Source: HXMU1420-13 sp965229525 (lineage in GTDB: Bacteria; Bacteroidota; Rhodothermia; Balneolales; Balneolaceae). Taken from it: a stretch of 64,000 bases of DNA. Shown in pieces: positions 18,782 through 28,300 of this stretch. How positions within the stretch are numbered: the stretch's first letter is position 1; every line of letters starts with the position of its first letter. Position numbers and translations under genes: made by a program. Under the pieces are notes generated by a model. It worked only from the letters and a program-made list of their open reading frames with translations, made no database searches and was not told the origin of the DNA. The stretch covers positions 3,575,230 to 3,639,229 of the forward strand of contig OZ245886.1 in NCBI GenBank assembly GCA_965229525.1, written 5' to 3'.

Positions 18782-20554
18782 TTAGCTAACTGCTTGTTCC
18801 TTGTACTGCAATTCATACAATCGACGATATATCCCTTCTTCCACTTTAACTAACTCTTTATGAGAGCCCTTCTCTCTAATCTCCCCTTTATGCATCACTA
18901 GAATAGTATCTGCGTGTTGAATAGTGGATAATCTATGAGCAATTACAATGGAAGTTCTTCCCTCCATCATTTTTGCACTGGCTTCTGTAACGAGTGATTC
19001 TGTTTCAGAATCTACACTTGATGTAGCCTCATCAAGCACTAAAATCTTGGGATCGAACACCATCGCTCGTACGAAACAGATCAACTGTTTTTGACCCATA
19101 GAAAGTGACTTACCTTGTTCTTTTAATAGGTAATCATATTTTCCTGGCAGTTTTTCTATAAACCGGTGGGCTTCTACTTGATGCGCTGCTTCAATCACTT
19201 GTTCTCTTGAAATTCCTTCTTCTCCGAGTGTGATATTGTCTATGATGGAACCAGTAAATAAAGTGTGATCTTGTAGAACCAGTGAGAAATAGTATCTGAG
19301 ATCGGATAGTGCGAGTTCCTTGATATCAACTCCATCTAGTTTAATTGAACCTTTTTGGATTTCGTAAAATCGAAGTAAAAGATTAATGATAGTCGTTTTA
19401 CCAGCTCCTGTTGCTCCAACTATGGCAATATTCTCCCCGGGTTTGGCTGTAAATGAAACATCTCGAAGAACCCAGTCTTCATTCTCATTGTATTTGAACC
19501 ACACATTTTCAAAGCTGATCTCTCCTTTCGGATGTTCGATTTTACGAGGCTCATCAACTTCAATTACTTCAGTATCAGTATCCATTATACTGAAAATTCG
19601 TTCTGAGGAAGCTAAGGCAGATTGAAGCGTATTGAACTTTTCAGAAAGTCCACGAATTGGCATAAAGAATTGACGAGCATATTGAATAAAAGCCAGAAGC
19701 ACACCAAAAGTTACCCCTCCCATCATCGCTCTACCGCCCCCATACCAGACAATAAGTGCCATTGCAAAACTTGAGAAGACTTCTACCAGTGGCCAAAAAA
19801 TTGAGAAATAGAAGATGGTCTCAACATGAGCTTCGCGATGAGCAGCATTAATCTTCTTGAATTTTTCTTGCTGTTTCTTCTCGCGATTGAACAACTGAAC
19901 GATGTCCATCCCATTTATATGTTCTTGAACAAAAGAATTGAGATTTGATATCTGATCTCGAACATTCAGGAAGGCGACTCTAACTTTTTCTTTAAACCAA
20001 AATGTCGCATAAAATAGAATTGGAAGTACAGCAATGGTAACTAAGCTTAGTTCCCAATTCATGCTGAACATGAAATAGAGAATAAAAATGATGCGAAACA
20101 TATCGCCAATAATGGCTACAACACCATCTGAAAGTAACTCAGAAAGAGCTTCTACATCACTAGTTGTTCGCGTTATTAATCGCCCAATTGGATTCTTATC
20201 AAAGAACTGTACGTGCAGAGATTTTATCTTTTCAAAAATGGCATTTCGAAGTGAATAAAGGGTGCCTTGTCCGAACCACCTTGTGAGATAGGTGTTTGTC
20301 ATTAATAATAAAAACTCACCAATTAGTGCCCCGAATAGCAGAAGAATGATACTCATTAATCCTTCGAAGTCACCAACTGCAATATGATCGTCTATTGCGA
20401 TCTGGGTAAGTTTAGGCCGAATAGTACCTAGAAAAGACGAGGCTAATGTAAGTACTACAGCAAGGAGTACATAAAAGCGGTATGGCTTAACAAAAAAGTA
20501 AAGCCGTTTGATAAGAGTTCTATCAACGGCTTTATACTTTGTGTCTTTACTCAT
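18782..20554 (-). CDS. ABC exporter subunit with consensus catalytic Glu (YheH/TM288-like half)
   Basis: A 590-residue type IV ABC exporter half with six predicted membrane helices (about 20-300) and a C-terminal ATPase. Walker A GATGAGKTT is at 380-388, Walker B ends in LDEATSSVD with catalytic Glu at about 509, but the signature is LSMGQ (484-488) instead of LSGGQ. The gene at 22047-23837 shows the reverse pattern (good LSGGQ, Asp in place of the catalytic Glu). This matching of faults is the known signature of heterodimeric exporters such as TM287/288, LmrCD and YheI/H, so the two proteins probably form one transporter. It lies 9 bases after the RNase Z gene. Confidence 0.88.
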   Translation of the reverse strand: MSKDTKYKAVDRTLIKRLYFFVKPYRFYVLLAVVLTLASSFLGTIRPKLTQIAIDDHIAVGDFEGLMSIILLLFGALIGEFLLLMTNTYLTRWFGQGTLYSLRNAIFEKIKSLHVQFFDKNPIGRLITRTTSDVEALSELLSDGVVAIIGDMFRIIFILYFMFSMNWELSLVTIAVLPILFYATFWFKEKVRVAFLNVRDQISNLNSFVQEHINGMDIVQLFNREKKQQEKFKKINAAHREAHVETIFYFSIFWPLVEVFSSFAMALIVWYGGGRAMMGGVTFGVLLAFIQYARQFFMPIRGLSEKFNTLQSALASSERIFSIMDTDTEVIEVDEPRKIEHPKGEISFENVWFKYNENEDWVLRDVSFTAKPGENIAIVGATGAGKTTIINLLLRFYEIQKGSIKLDGVDIKELALSDLRYYFSLVLQDHTLFTGSIIDNITLGEEGISREQVIEAAHQVEAHRFIEKLPGKYDYLLKEQGKSLSMGQKQLICFVRAMVFDPKILVLDEATSSVDSETESLVTEASAKMMEGRTSIVIAHRLSTIQHADTILVMHKGEIREKGSHKELVKVEEGIYRRLYELQYKEQAVS

Positions 20555-20563
20555 TTATGATGT

Positions 20564-21976
20564 CTAGAAACGATCGAAATCGTCGTAAGAAGTTCTTGGG
20601 CTATTAGATCTGCTAGGCATTTTCTCACCTGAATTATCGTCGCGGTTATAATTGCTACTGCCATATCTACGATCGCCCGAAGGTTTGTCCTGGCCACCTC
20701 TATAACCGCCTCCACCGCTTCTGTAGCCTCCACTACTACGATCATTATCATATCGACCACCGCCGCCGCGGTAACCACCACCTCCACCACCGCTTCGGTA
20801 ACCTCCACCTCCGCGATCGTTATCATAACGGCCACCACTACTTCGGTAGCCTCCGCCACCTCGATCATTATCATAACGACCACCGCCGTGTTGCTTTCTT
20901 TGTCGGAAGTTTCTATTTCCTCCACCTCCACGGTGATCTCTTCCACCTCCTCTACTATCTCGACCCCCTGGACGACCTCTGCCATAACCACCACGAGAAT
21001 CTTCTTTCTTAGTTAAATCTTTCAATTCAACTTTTGGATCAACGATACCGCGTTCATGTGTTGGGTCAGTGAAAATTGGACGTAATTCGTTAGCTAACCA
21101 GGTAGGATAGAATGCATCACGTGCTTCTTTAAGTAGTACGTGTAGATTGGTGTATCTTGCAGAGAAATGACCTATTACTAGCAATTTAGTCTGTGCTTCG
21201 TTAGCAACTCTTGCAGCATCAAGTGCAGTTGAATGGCCGGTTTCTTTGGCTTTATCAGCTAGTTGAGAGCTAAAAGTGGCCTCATGAAACAGAATATTTG
21301 TATTCATTGCTAACTTTACCGCATTTGGACAGTATTCAGTATCTGTTACGTAAGCAAAGCTATCACCAGGACGTGGGTGCCCAACTATTTCATAAGCTTC
21401 CACTTCAGTACCGTCGTCTAACTTAACGCTGTTACCGGCTTTCAATTCCTTAAATTGCTCGTCCGATGTAATTCCAAACGATGCGGCTTTTCCAGCATCA
21501 ACCTTACCTGGTTTGTCTTTCTCCTGAAATCTAAATCCTAAACAGAATCGTTTATGTTTTAGCGGTCTGGCCTCTACATAATATTCTTCTTCATCAAGGA
21601 CTCTTTGCTCATCGATATCCTCTGCTACCTCAACAAAATTAATATCGAAACTTAGTTCAACACCTGAAAAATTGAGATTCCATTCTACATATTCTTTAAT
21701 GCCTTTTGGACCTACAATATTGATTTCTTTCTCTCTTCTTTGTAACTGAAGTGTGGATAATAAACCCATTAATCCTGAATAGTGATCAACATCGAAGTGG
21801 GATATGAAGATGCTGTCAATTTTTGAGCGTTTAAGCCCAGCTTGAAGCATTCTCATTTGGGCGTTTTCGCCGCAATCGAATAAATAAACGCTTCCTTCTC
21901 TCCAAAGTGCTACTGATGGTAGGTGTCTAATAGCTGTTGGTGTGGCGGATGCTACGCCTAATGGTACTACAATCAT
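20564..21976 (-). CDS. rnz: RNase Z-like tRNA 3'-processing nuclease with altered metal motif and RGG-rich tail
   Basis: A 470-residue protein. Residues 1-310 are an RNase Z metallo-beta-lactamase domain: LGVASATPT at the start, DCGENAQMRMLQAG, SKIDSIFISHF, PLKHKRFCLGFRF, HEATFSSQLADKA, GHSTALDAARVA and IGHFSARY all match tRNase Z in order. The main metal motif, normally HxHxDH, reads HFDVDH (60-65), with Asp62 in place of the second His; the other ligands (His141, Asp212, His270) are kept. Residues about 328-450 are an added RGG/YDNDRGGGGYRSGG-type low-complexity tail, absent from usual RNase Z and typical of RNA-binding or phase-separating proteins. Activity is likely but the changed ligand leaves doubt. 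It sits between the two halves of a heterodimeric ABC exporter. Confidence 0.85.
   Translation of the reverse strand: MIVVPLGVASATPTAIRHLPSVALWREGSVYLFDCGENAQMRMLQAGLKRSKIDSIFISHFDVDHYSGLMGLLSTLQLQRREKEINIVGPKGIKEYVEWNLNFSGVELSFDINFVEVAEDIDEQRVLDEEEYYVEARPLKHKRFCLGFRFQEKDKPGKVDAGKAASFGITSDEQFKELKAGNSVKLDDGTEVEAYEIVGHPRPGDSFAYVTDTEYCPNAVKLAMNTNILFHEATFSSQLADKAKETGHSTALDAARVANEAQTKLLVIGHFSARYTNLHVLLKEARDAFYPTWLANELRPIFTDPTHERGIVDPKVELKDLTKKEDSRGGYGRGRPGGRDSRGGGRDHRGGGGNRNFRQRKQHGGGRYDNDRGGGGYRSSGGRYDNDRGGGGYRSGGGGGGYRGGGGRYDNDRSSGGYRSGGGGYRGGQDKPSGDRRYGSSNYNRDDNSGEKMPSRSNSPRTSYDDFDRF
20624..20995 (-). repeat. GC-rich low-complexity repeats encoding the RGG tail
   Basis: Imperfect repeats of a YDNDRGGGGYRSGGG-like unit are encoded here, with locally higher GC content than the rest of the window. 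The alternative frames show valine/glutamate-rich open frames that are shadows of this composition. Confidence 0.85.
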
Positions 21977-22046
21977 TTTTTTTCTCCCAATTACCGGGGT
22001 ATGTCGCGGTCAACGACACACACGTATGGTTCTTTATTTTATTAAG

Positions 22047-23837
22047 TTAGATTTGTGCTAGTTCTTGTTCAAGTATTTGTTTTTTATACATAGCCTTATA
22101 GTGACCGTCGTATTCTAAAAGCTCTTCATGAGTTCCTTGTTCTACAATCTGACCATTCTCTAGATAAAATATTCTGTCTGCATCTTTAATGGTCGATATT
22201 CTGTGGCTGATAGTAATCGTTGTTCTGTCGCCCAGCTCCTGTTCTAAGTTCTTCAGTATTGCGTCTTCTGTCTTTGTATCTACTGCACTCAAAGAATCGT
22301 CAAATATAAGCATTCTCGGACTTTTTATTAATGCTCGGGCAATCGCTGTCCTCTGCTTCTGTCCTCCGGATAGTGTAATTCCCCGCTCTCCGAGCATAGT
22401 CTTAAATTTTTTCTCAAATTCCAAAATATTCTCTTTAACCATTGCTAATCCGGCTGCTTTTTCAATTTGGTCTTCTGATGCCTCTTCCACACCAAACGCA
22501 ATATTATCTCCAATCGTATCTGAGAATAAAAAAGTTCCCTGAGGTACATACCCGGTGCTTCTACGCAGTTCATTTAGACTAATATCTTTCACTGATTTTC
22601 CATCAATTAGTACCTCTCCTTCTGTTGGATCAAAAATCCGGGGAATTAATTGAACTAAAGTAGTTTTTCCTGATCCTGTTCGGCCAACGATTGCGATATT
22701 TTCACCAGCCTTAATATTGAGGTTCAGGTTTTTAATCACATATTCGTCTGAATCGGGGTACTTAAACCATACATTCTTAAATTCGATTTTTCCATTTTTA
22801 ATACTTGATTCGTCGTTTTCATTATCAATTTCAATAGGATAGTCGAGCACCTCTTTAATTCGATACCATGAAGCCAACGATTTTTGGAAACGATTCATAG
22901 TGTACCCTAAAGCAGCAACTGGCCAGATTAGGTAGGCAACATAAATCAAGAACTCTGCAATATTCCCAACCGTTAAAGTGCCTTCAATAATCATATTGCC
23001 ACCTTGCCATATCACAATTATTAACGATATGCCGATTAAGAAATTCAATCCTGGATGAAATAGAGATTCGATCATATCAAGACGAAGTTTTTTCTTACGG
23101 TAGTCTTCGCTTAATAATTCAAATTTTGCTTGCTCATTATCCAGTCTGTTGTAAGCTTTGATCAATCGTATACTAGAGAACGATTCTTTAGCCTGCCCTG
23201 CTAGTTTTGAATATTGTTCTTGTATGACGATGGAATGCTTATGGATATAGCCGGTAATCCAGTATGCAAATATCGAGAGTAAAGGTAATGGAAGTAATGC
23301 CCACAACATTAACTCTTTATTCACAATGTACATCATAGTAATTACAAAGCCAGCTCTGGTGATCGTATTTATGCTGTACATAATTACCGGCCCGTAGTAT
23401 TCTCGAACTTTATTTACATCTTCGGAAGCGCGAACGTATACTTCGCCATGAGAATACTTTGCATAGAAAGTCTGAGGTAGTTGCATCAATTTTTCGATGA
23501 TAGCATTTCTCATATCATATTCAACTTTCCTGGAACTTACGATCAGGGTTTGTCGAGTAAGAAAAAGAAAGAATCCATATAGAATTACGGCACCTAGCAG
23601 GATCAATGAATTAATACCAAGAATCCTTCCGACTTCACTTATAAAGAGTGTCTCGATAAGAGATTGAGGCACCTGAATATCACTACCAGATAAATTTTCG
23701 ACTTCATCTATGGTCTGTCGAATTAATACCGGTATCCATACAAGGAAAAAATTGGCACATGTGAGAAATAGAATCCCTAACCCAACACTAACCTTATATT
23801 TTTTTAAAAATTGATTTAAATCTTTTAATGCTTCCAA
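22047..23837 (-). CDS. ABC exporter subunit with degenerate catalytic site (YheI/TM287-like half)
   Basis: A 596-residue ABC exporter half with six membrane helices (about 17-310) and a C-terminal ATPase. Walker A GRTGSGKTT is at 385-393 and the signature LSGGQ (489-493) is perfect, but Walker B reads LIFDDSLSAVD, with Asp514 in the place of the catalytic Glu. That Asp is the known mark of the degenerate site in heterodimeric exporters (TM287 side of TM287/288). The partner is the protein encoded at 18782-20554. The start is TTG at 23837 because an in-frame TAG lies just upstream; it is 14 bases after the DUF1446 gene. Confidence 0.88.
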   Translation of the reverse strand: MEALKDLNQFLKKYKVSVGLGILFLTCANFFLVWIPVLIRQTIDEVENLSGSDIQVPQSLIETLFISEVGRILGINSLILLGAVILYGFFLFLTRQTLIVSSRKVEYDMRNAIIEKLMQLPQTFYAKYSHGEVYVRASEDVNKVREYYGPVIMYSINTITRAGFVITMMYIVNKELMLWALLPLPLLSIFAYWITGYIHKHSIVIQEQYSKLAGQAKESFSSIRLIKAYNRLDNEQAKFELLSEDYRKKKLRLDMIESLFHPGLNFLIGISLIIVIWQGGNMIIEGTLTVGNIAEFLIYVAYLIWPVAALGYTMNRFQKSLASWYRIKEVLDYPIEIDNENDESSIKNGKIEFKNVWFKYPDSDEYVIKNLNLNIKAGENIAIVGRTGSGKTTLVQLIPRIFDPTEGEVLIDGKSVKDISLNELRRSTGYVPQGTFLFSDTIGDNIAFGVEEASEDQIEKAAGLAMVKENILEFEKKFKTMLGERGITLSGGQKQRTAIARALIKSPRMLIFDDSLSAVDTKTEDAILKNLEQELGDRTTITISHRISTIKDADRIFYLENGQIVEQGTHEELLEYDGHYKAMYKKQILEQELAQI

Positions 23838-23851
23838 AGAATCCTATTCAA

Positions 23852-25216
23852 TTACACGGTATACACATTCACCTTTGGTGATACAGCTTTTTTGTCTAAT
23901 AATGCCGGCCAATATGCTACTATTTCACTCGCTTTTGGTCTACCTCCTGCAAATCCTGTCACACCGCTTGGTCCGGTGAGGATAAGAGGTGCAACTTCCA
24001 TACCGAATCTATTTATGTCGTTTTTGTTTTGCCCGCTGATTGATATTCTCATTTGAATCTCATCATACTCGGTGTCATTACTTAAATCTACAGGTTTTTC
24101 TGTGGTTCCATTGTAACCAACAAATTCAGAATGGAATTCATCCAGATTTAAGCCTAAATCTTTGGCTCTATTTTGAAGAATTTCGGCTCCTTTATACGCT
24201 TTCTTAAGTGCATCAGGCCAAGAATAAACCAAAGTAGCAGACAGTTTATAGCCATCATTATAACTGGCCGAAATCTTATATGTTGGAGTTTCTGGTTTTC
24301 CTTTGATTCCTGTAACCTTCACTCGGTTTTGTCCATCTGCATGTAAATGAATAGTGGTAAAGTCGGCAATTACATCGGGAGTTATGTATTCTGTAGGATC
24401 ACCAATTTCATACAAGAGCTGTTCCTTTACTGTTTTCTCGTTTACAAGTCCGCCTGTACCTTCATGTTTTGTCACAAAAAATGTCCCATCAGGATGAGCT
24501 TCAATAATTGGAAACCCAATATTGGTAAAATCATCTACCTCCTCCCAATCGGTATAATTACCTCCTGATACCTGAGCCCCACATTCGATAATGTGACCGG
24601 CTATAGTTCCAACAGCCATTTTATCGTAATCATCATATTCCCAACCAAATTCATGAATCATTGGTGCAAGGGTTAAACCAGTGTCAGTAACACGACCTGT
24701 TATAATTACATCAGCGCCTAGTTTCAAAGCTTCAACTACTGCTTTGCATCCAAAATAGACATTTGCACTAAGTAACTGGTCTTTTACGGAAGAGATCGGA
24801 TCTCCAGTTTCCATGTTGTTTAATGGGTGATCCATTTTGATCAACTCTTCTACTTCATCTAGAATATTATCCCCATCAACAACGGCAACTTTCAGATTAT
24901 TAAAACCTCTTTCTTTCGCAATCTTTAGAATCTCATCTTTACAAGCATTTGGATTTACCCCGCCAGCATTGCTAATAACTTTTATTCCATCTTCAGCAAT
25001 GTTCTGCATTATCGAATTTATCACTCCAACAAAATCACGAGCATAACCCCATTCAGGGTTTCTCATTCTTTGTTTTTGCATGATGGACATGGTTACTTCG
25101 GCTAAGTAGTCCATCACCAAATAATCGATGGGACCTTGTTTTACTTGATTTACAGGCGCATTTGGTAAATCACCCCAAAAACCCTGACCTGATGCTATTC
25201 GTATATAATCTTTCAA
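23852..25216 (-). CDS. DUF1446 / AtuA-like acyclic terpene utilisation family protein
   Basis: A 454-residue cytosolic protein of the DUF1446 family (AtuA N-terminal type). IRIASGQGFWGDLPNAP, DYLAEVTMSIMQKQR, VISNAGGVNPNACKDEI, ADVIITGRVTDTGLTLAPM and HIIECGAQVSGGNYTDWEE are family hallmarks in order; the separate C-terminal AtuA domain found in some relatives is missing. AtuA was linked to acyclic terpene catabolism in Pseudomonas, but most family members, including this one, have no known reaction and no terpene genes are nearby. The start is TTG at 25216, supported by the family N-terminus and an in-frame TAA upstream. It precedes the ABC subunit by 14 bases. Confidence 0.85.
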   Translation of the reverse strand: MKDYIRIASGQGFWGDLPNAPVNQVKQGPIDYLVMDYLAEVTMSIMQKQRMRNPEWGYARDFVGVINSIMQNIAEDGIKVISNAGGVNPNACKDEILKIAKERGFNNLKVAVVDGDNILDEVEELIKMDHPLNNMETGDPISSVKDQLLSANVYFGCKAVVEALKLGADVIITGRVTDTGLTLAPMIHEFGWEYDDYDKMAVGTIAGHIIECGAQVSGGNYTDWEEVDDFTNIGFPIIEAHPDGTFFVTKHEGTGGLVNEKTVKEQLLYEIGDPTEYITPDVIADFTTIHLHADGQNRVKVTGIKGKPETPTYKISASYNDGYKLSATLVYSWPDALKKAYKGAEILQNRAKDLGLNLDEFHSEFVGYNGTTEKPVDLSNDTEYDEIQMRISISGQNKNDINRFGMEVAPLILTGPSGVTGFAGGRPKASEIVAYWPALLDKKAVSPKVNVYTV

Positions 25217-25260
25217 CTCACTACAATTTTATTCCATTAGATGATAACAGTATAAAATAA

Positions 25261-25290
25261 AAAACCCCACCTGAAATCAGGCGGGGTTTT
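25261..25290 (-). terminator. Rho-independent terminator of the subtilase gene
   Basis: On the minus strand AAAACCCCGCCTGA pairs with TCAGGTGGGGTTTT across a 2-base centre, with one G-U wobble and a terminal run of four T. It lies 21 bases after the stop at 25312 and before the next minus-strand start at 25216. Confidence 0.85.
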
Positions 25291-25311
25291 CTATAAAGTT
25301 TGAAAAGCAGC

Positions 25312-28300
25312 TTATTTAATAAGCATCATTTTCTTGGTTTGTGTGAATGCTCCTGCTTTGATCTGGTATATATACACACCAGATGAAAGTGCAGATGCAT
25401 CAAATGCTACCGTATGGTAACCTGCAGCCTTCTCAGTATTCACTAATTCAGCTACTTTTTGTCCTAGTAGGTCGTAAACAACGATCGTTACACTAGAAGC
25501 TTCAGGTAAGCTGTAATTAATATTTGTAGAAGGGTTAAATGGATTCGGATAGTTTTGCTGGATCGCAAACTCTGTTGGTAGAGCTCCTTCAACTTCGTTA
25601 GAAACGCTTACTATTGTAACTGTTTCTTCAATTGTAGTTGAAAGTCCACCAATATCCGTTACGGTTAATCTAACAGTGAAATCACCAGTTGCACCATAAT
25701 CATAGGTTGGTTCTGCTTCTGTGCTGGAACTACCATCACCGAAGTCCCATGCGAAAGATGCAATTCCACCGTCGCTCATATCAATAGCATCATTAGATTG
25801 ATTGGCAAAGCTTACTAATGAACCATCAACGTTTGAAGTAAATGCAGCAACAGGTGCATCATTTACAGGAGTTATTACGATAGAAACTTCTGTTGAATCC
25901 CATGCAGAAGCATTTCCTTCTTCGTCAAATGTACCTACATAGAATGTTGCTTCAAACATACCAAAGGCATTCGCAGCACCAGCAATAGTGATTGAATGAC
26001 CTTCCGTATCATGAACGATACTTACGTCATCACTATGTGGAGCGGCCCATACACCAACATTTTCCCAGAATCCAACACCTGAAGCCATACCAATTGTACT
26101 CATTGATAGACTTTCGTCTTCTAATAATACGTACTGTTTGTCAGCTCCAGTTGGGAAATGAGGGTTATCGCCAATTTCGATGTACACGGTTGCTGTATCC
26201 ATTAATTGACCATCTGTTACAATGTATCTGAACATGTCAGTTTTGCCACCTTCTTCAGGTGCTACATACATTGGACCATCGAATGTATATCGAATATCAC
26301 CATATAATGGCTCTTCCCAATCATATAGATATAACCAACTTCCTTCAGGATCAAAATCATTAGATAACATAGTACCAACGATCCAATCTAAAGGTATAAC
26401 AGTATCAGTAATCGAAGCAATCCAGTCGTCATTAGCTACAGGAGCCATATTAGGAATATCGAAGTAAGTAAACTGCTCTGCAGTTCTTGCAACGAAGAAG
26501 TCCTCACCACCACCATAGTAATCAAGTACTGATATAGCTACATAGCTACCTGGTGCCAGCCATGGTGTATTAACAGTTACATCAAAAGTTTGAGTAGCAC
26601 CAGAATCGATCATTGTTTCTGCTGGCTCGATGTATGCTAATTTTTCAGATGTATATACATCTAAGTCATCAAAACCTGCCCAACCTGATTGTACAGACTG
26701 ATCTGTTTCGACTAAGAATGCCAAGAATACATCATCATTGCCATTGAAGAAAGAAATATCGAATCCTGTTCTATATAGTGAGCCATTATTAAAGAAAATG
26801 TCTTCACTACTACCCAGGTAAAATAAATCCGTTCCGAATTCACTATTTACACCAACCCATACAGAACCAACGTCATAGCCTGGCTCTAATAAGAAGCTGT
26901 AAGTAAGCTCAAATATTGTTGCATCAGACACAGGAACAGATGAAAGATCAAACGATGGTGAGAAAGCAAGAGTATACGTGTCGTTTAGGATATACCATCC
27001 ATTTTCACTTATACCACCAACATTTAAGAAATGATCTGGATTGTCTTCTGAAGCCCAATTTTGAACATCAAATACGTGACCTAAACCGTAGCTTTGATCA
27101 AATATAGTCCAAACATCATAGAAATCAACATCACCGAATCCTTCGAAATCTTCGAAGTAAAGGTCGATGCTTTCACGTGATGGAGTCATTCTTGGCTTTT
27201 CACCAGTTCCATTAGCAGTACCTGTTACGCCAGATCTCTTATCAATATTGTTCATGATAAGTTCTCTATGCTCAACCAATGATACTCCAGGACCATCACC
27301 CTTGTCTGATTCTTCGAATCTAGCAAGAGCTGCATCTTTACCTGCAAGTAATTCGTCGCCGAAGAAATCTACTGGCTGATTATACGCAATGAAGACATCC
27401 GTCATAACATCAACACCAACAGTACCTACGTTAGTCGCATCAAAACTAAAGTTTGTTGCTTCTTCAGTAGATGCTTCTCCAATCCAGTCAACTTCTGGGT
27501 TAATATCCAGAGCTACATTTCTCGCAGAGAATTCGGTTACATGACCTGCGTAATCACCACCATTTCCGTAATAAGAAATAAATCCATTAGCGAAAACATC
27601 TGTGAATAGAACCCAATCACCAGGAGGCAATAATTCTGTTCTTACGATTACTTCTACACCTTCACTTTCGCCTGGCGCAAGTTCGCCACCATTGATTGAA
27701 GTAAAGAATGGAAGATCATCAACAATCACAGAAACGTTATCGAATAATGCACCAAATCCTGCAGCAAAACTAGCGTCAGAATTTGCGATAAACCAGAATT
27801 CAACATTATCAAGCCCGGCAAACTGTGAAATGTCAACTACTACTGTATAGTATCCACCAAAGTTGATGATAGAACCGTTGAAAGTTCCAACGATTGTTGC
27901 TAAACGAGAACCGTTAGAGATTACATTCACGTAGAAGTCGTCCCAACCAAATTCTAATTCAGTTTCAACATCAAATACTAGATAAGCAGGTCCGCGACCT
28001 TGTTCTAAAGCTGAGAAATCGAACGCAGGAGGTATTGCAACAGGGACTGCATTATTTTCATATCCAAATTCGAAATCACCAAATAAGAATACATTATTTG
28101 TGTCACCTTCTACATCGCTGATGTTATATAGATTCCAATAATCTTCAGCATCACCGAAGCTTAATAGATCCCAGTTAGCAAGAGTTTCCTCTGCATCATT
28201 TAGATCATCAAACCAAACTTCTTCAGCCCCTGCAAGCTCACTCTGTGGATGAGAACCAGGAATATATTCAACAACTGGTAGTTTTCTATCGCCACGCTCA

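Noticed and set aside
20551..20994. Open frame of 147 codons rich in Val and Glu on the minus strand
   Set aside because: It is an alternative frame of the RGG-tail repeats of the RNase Z gene and has no independent start signal or family match.
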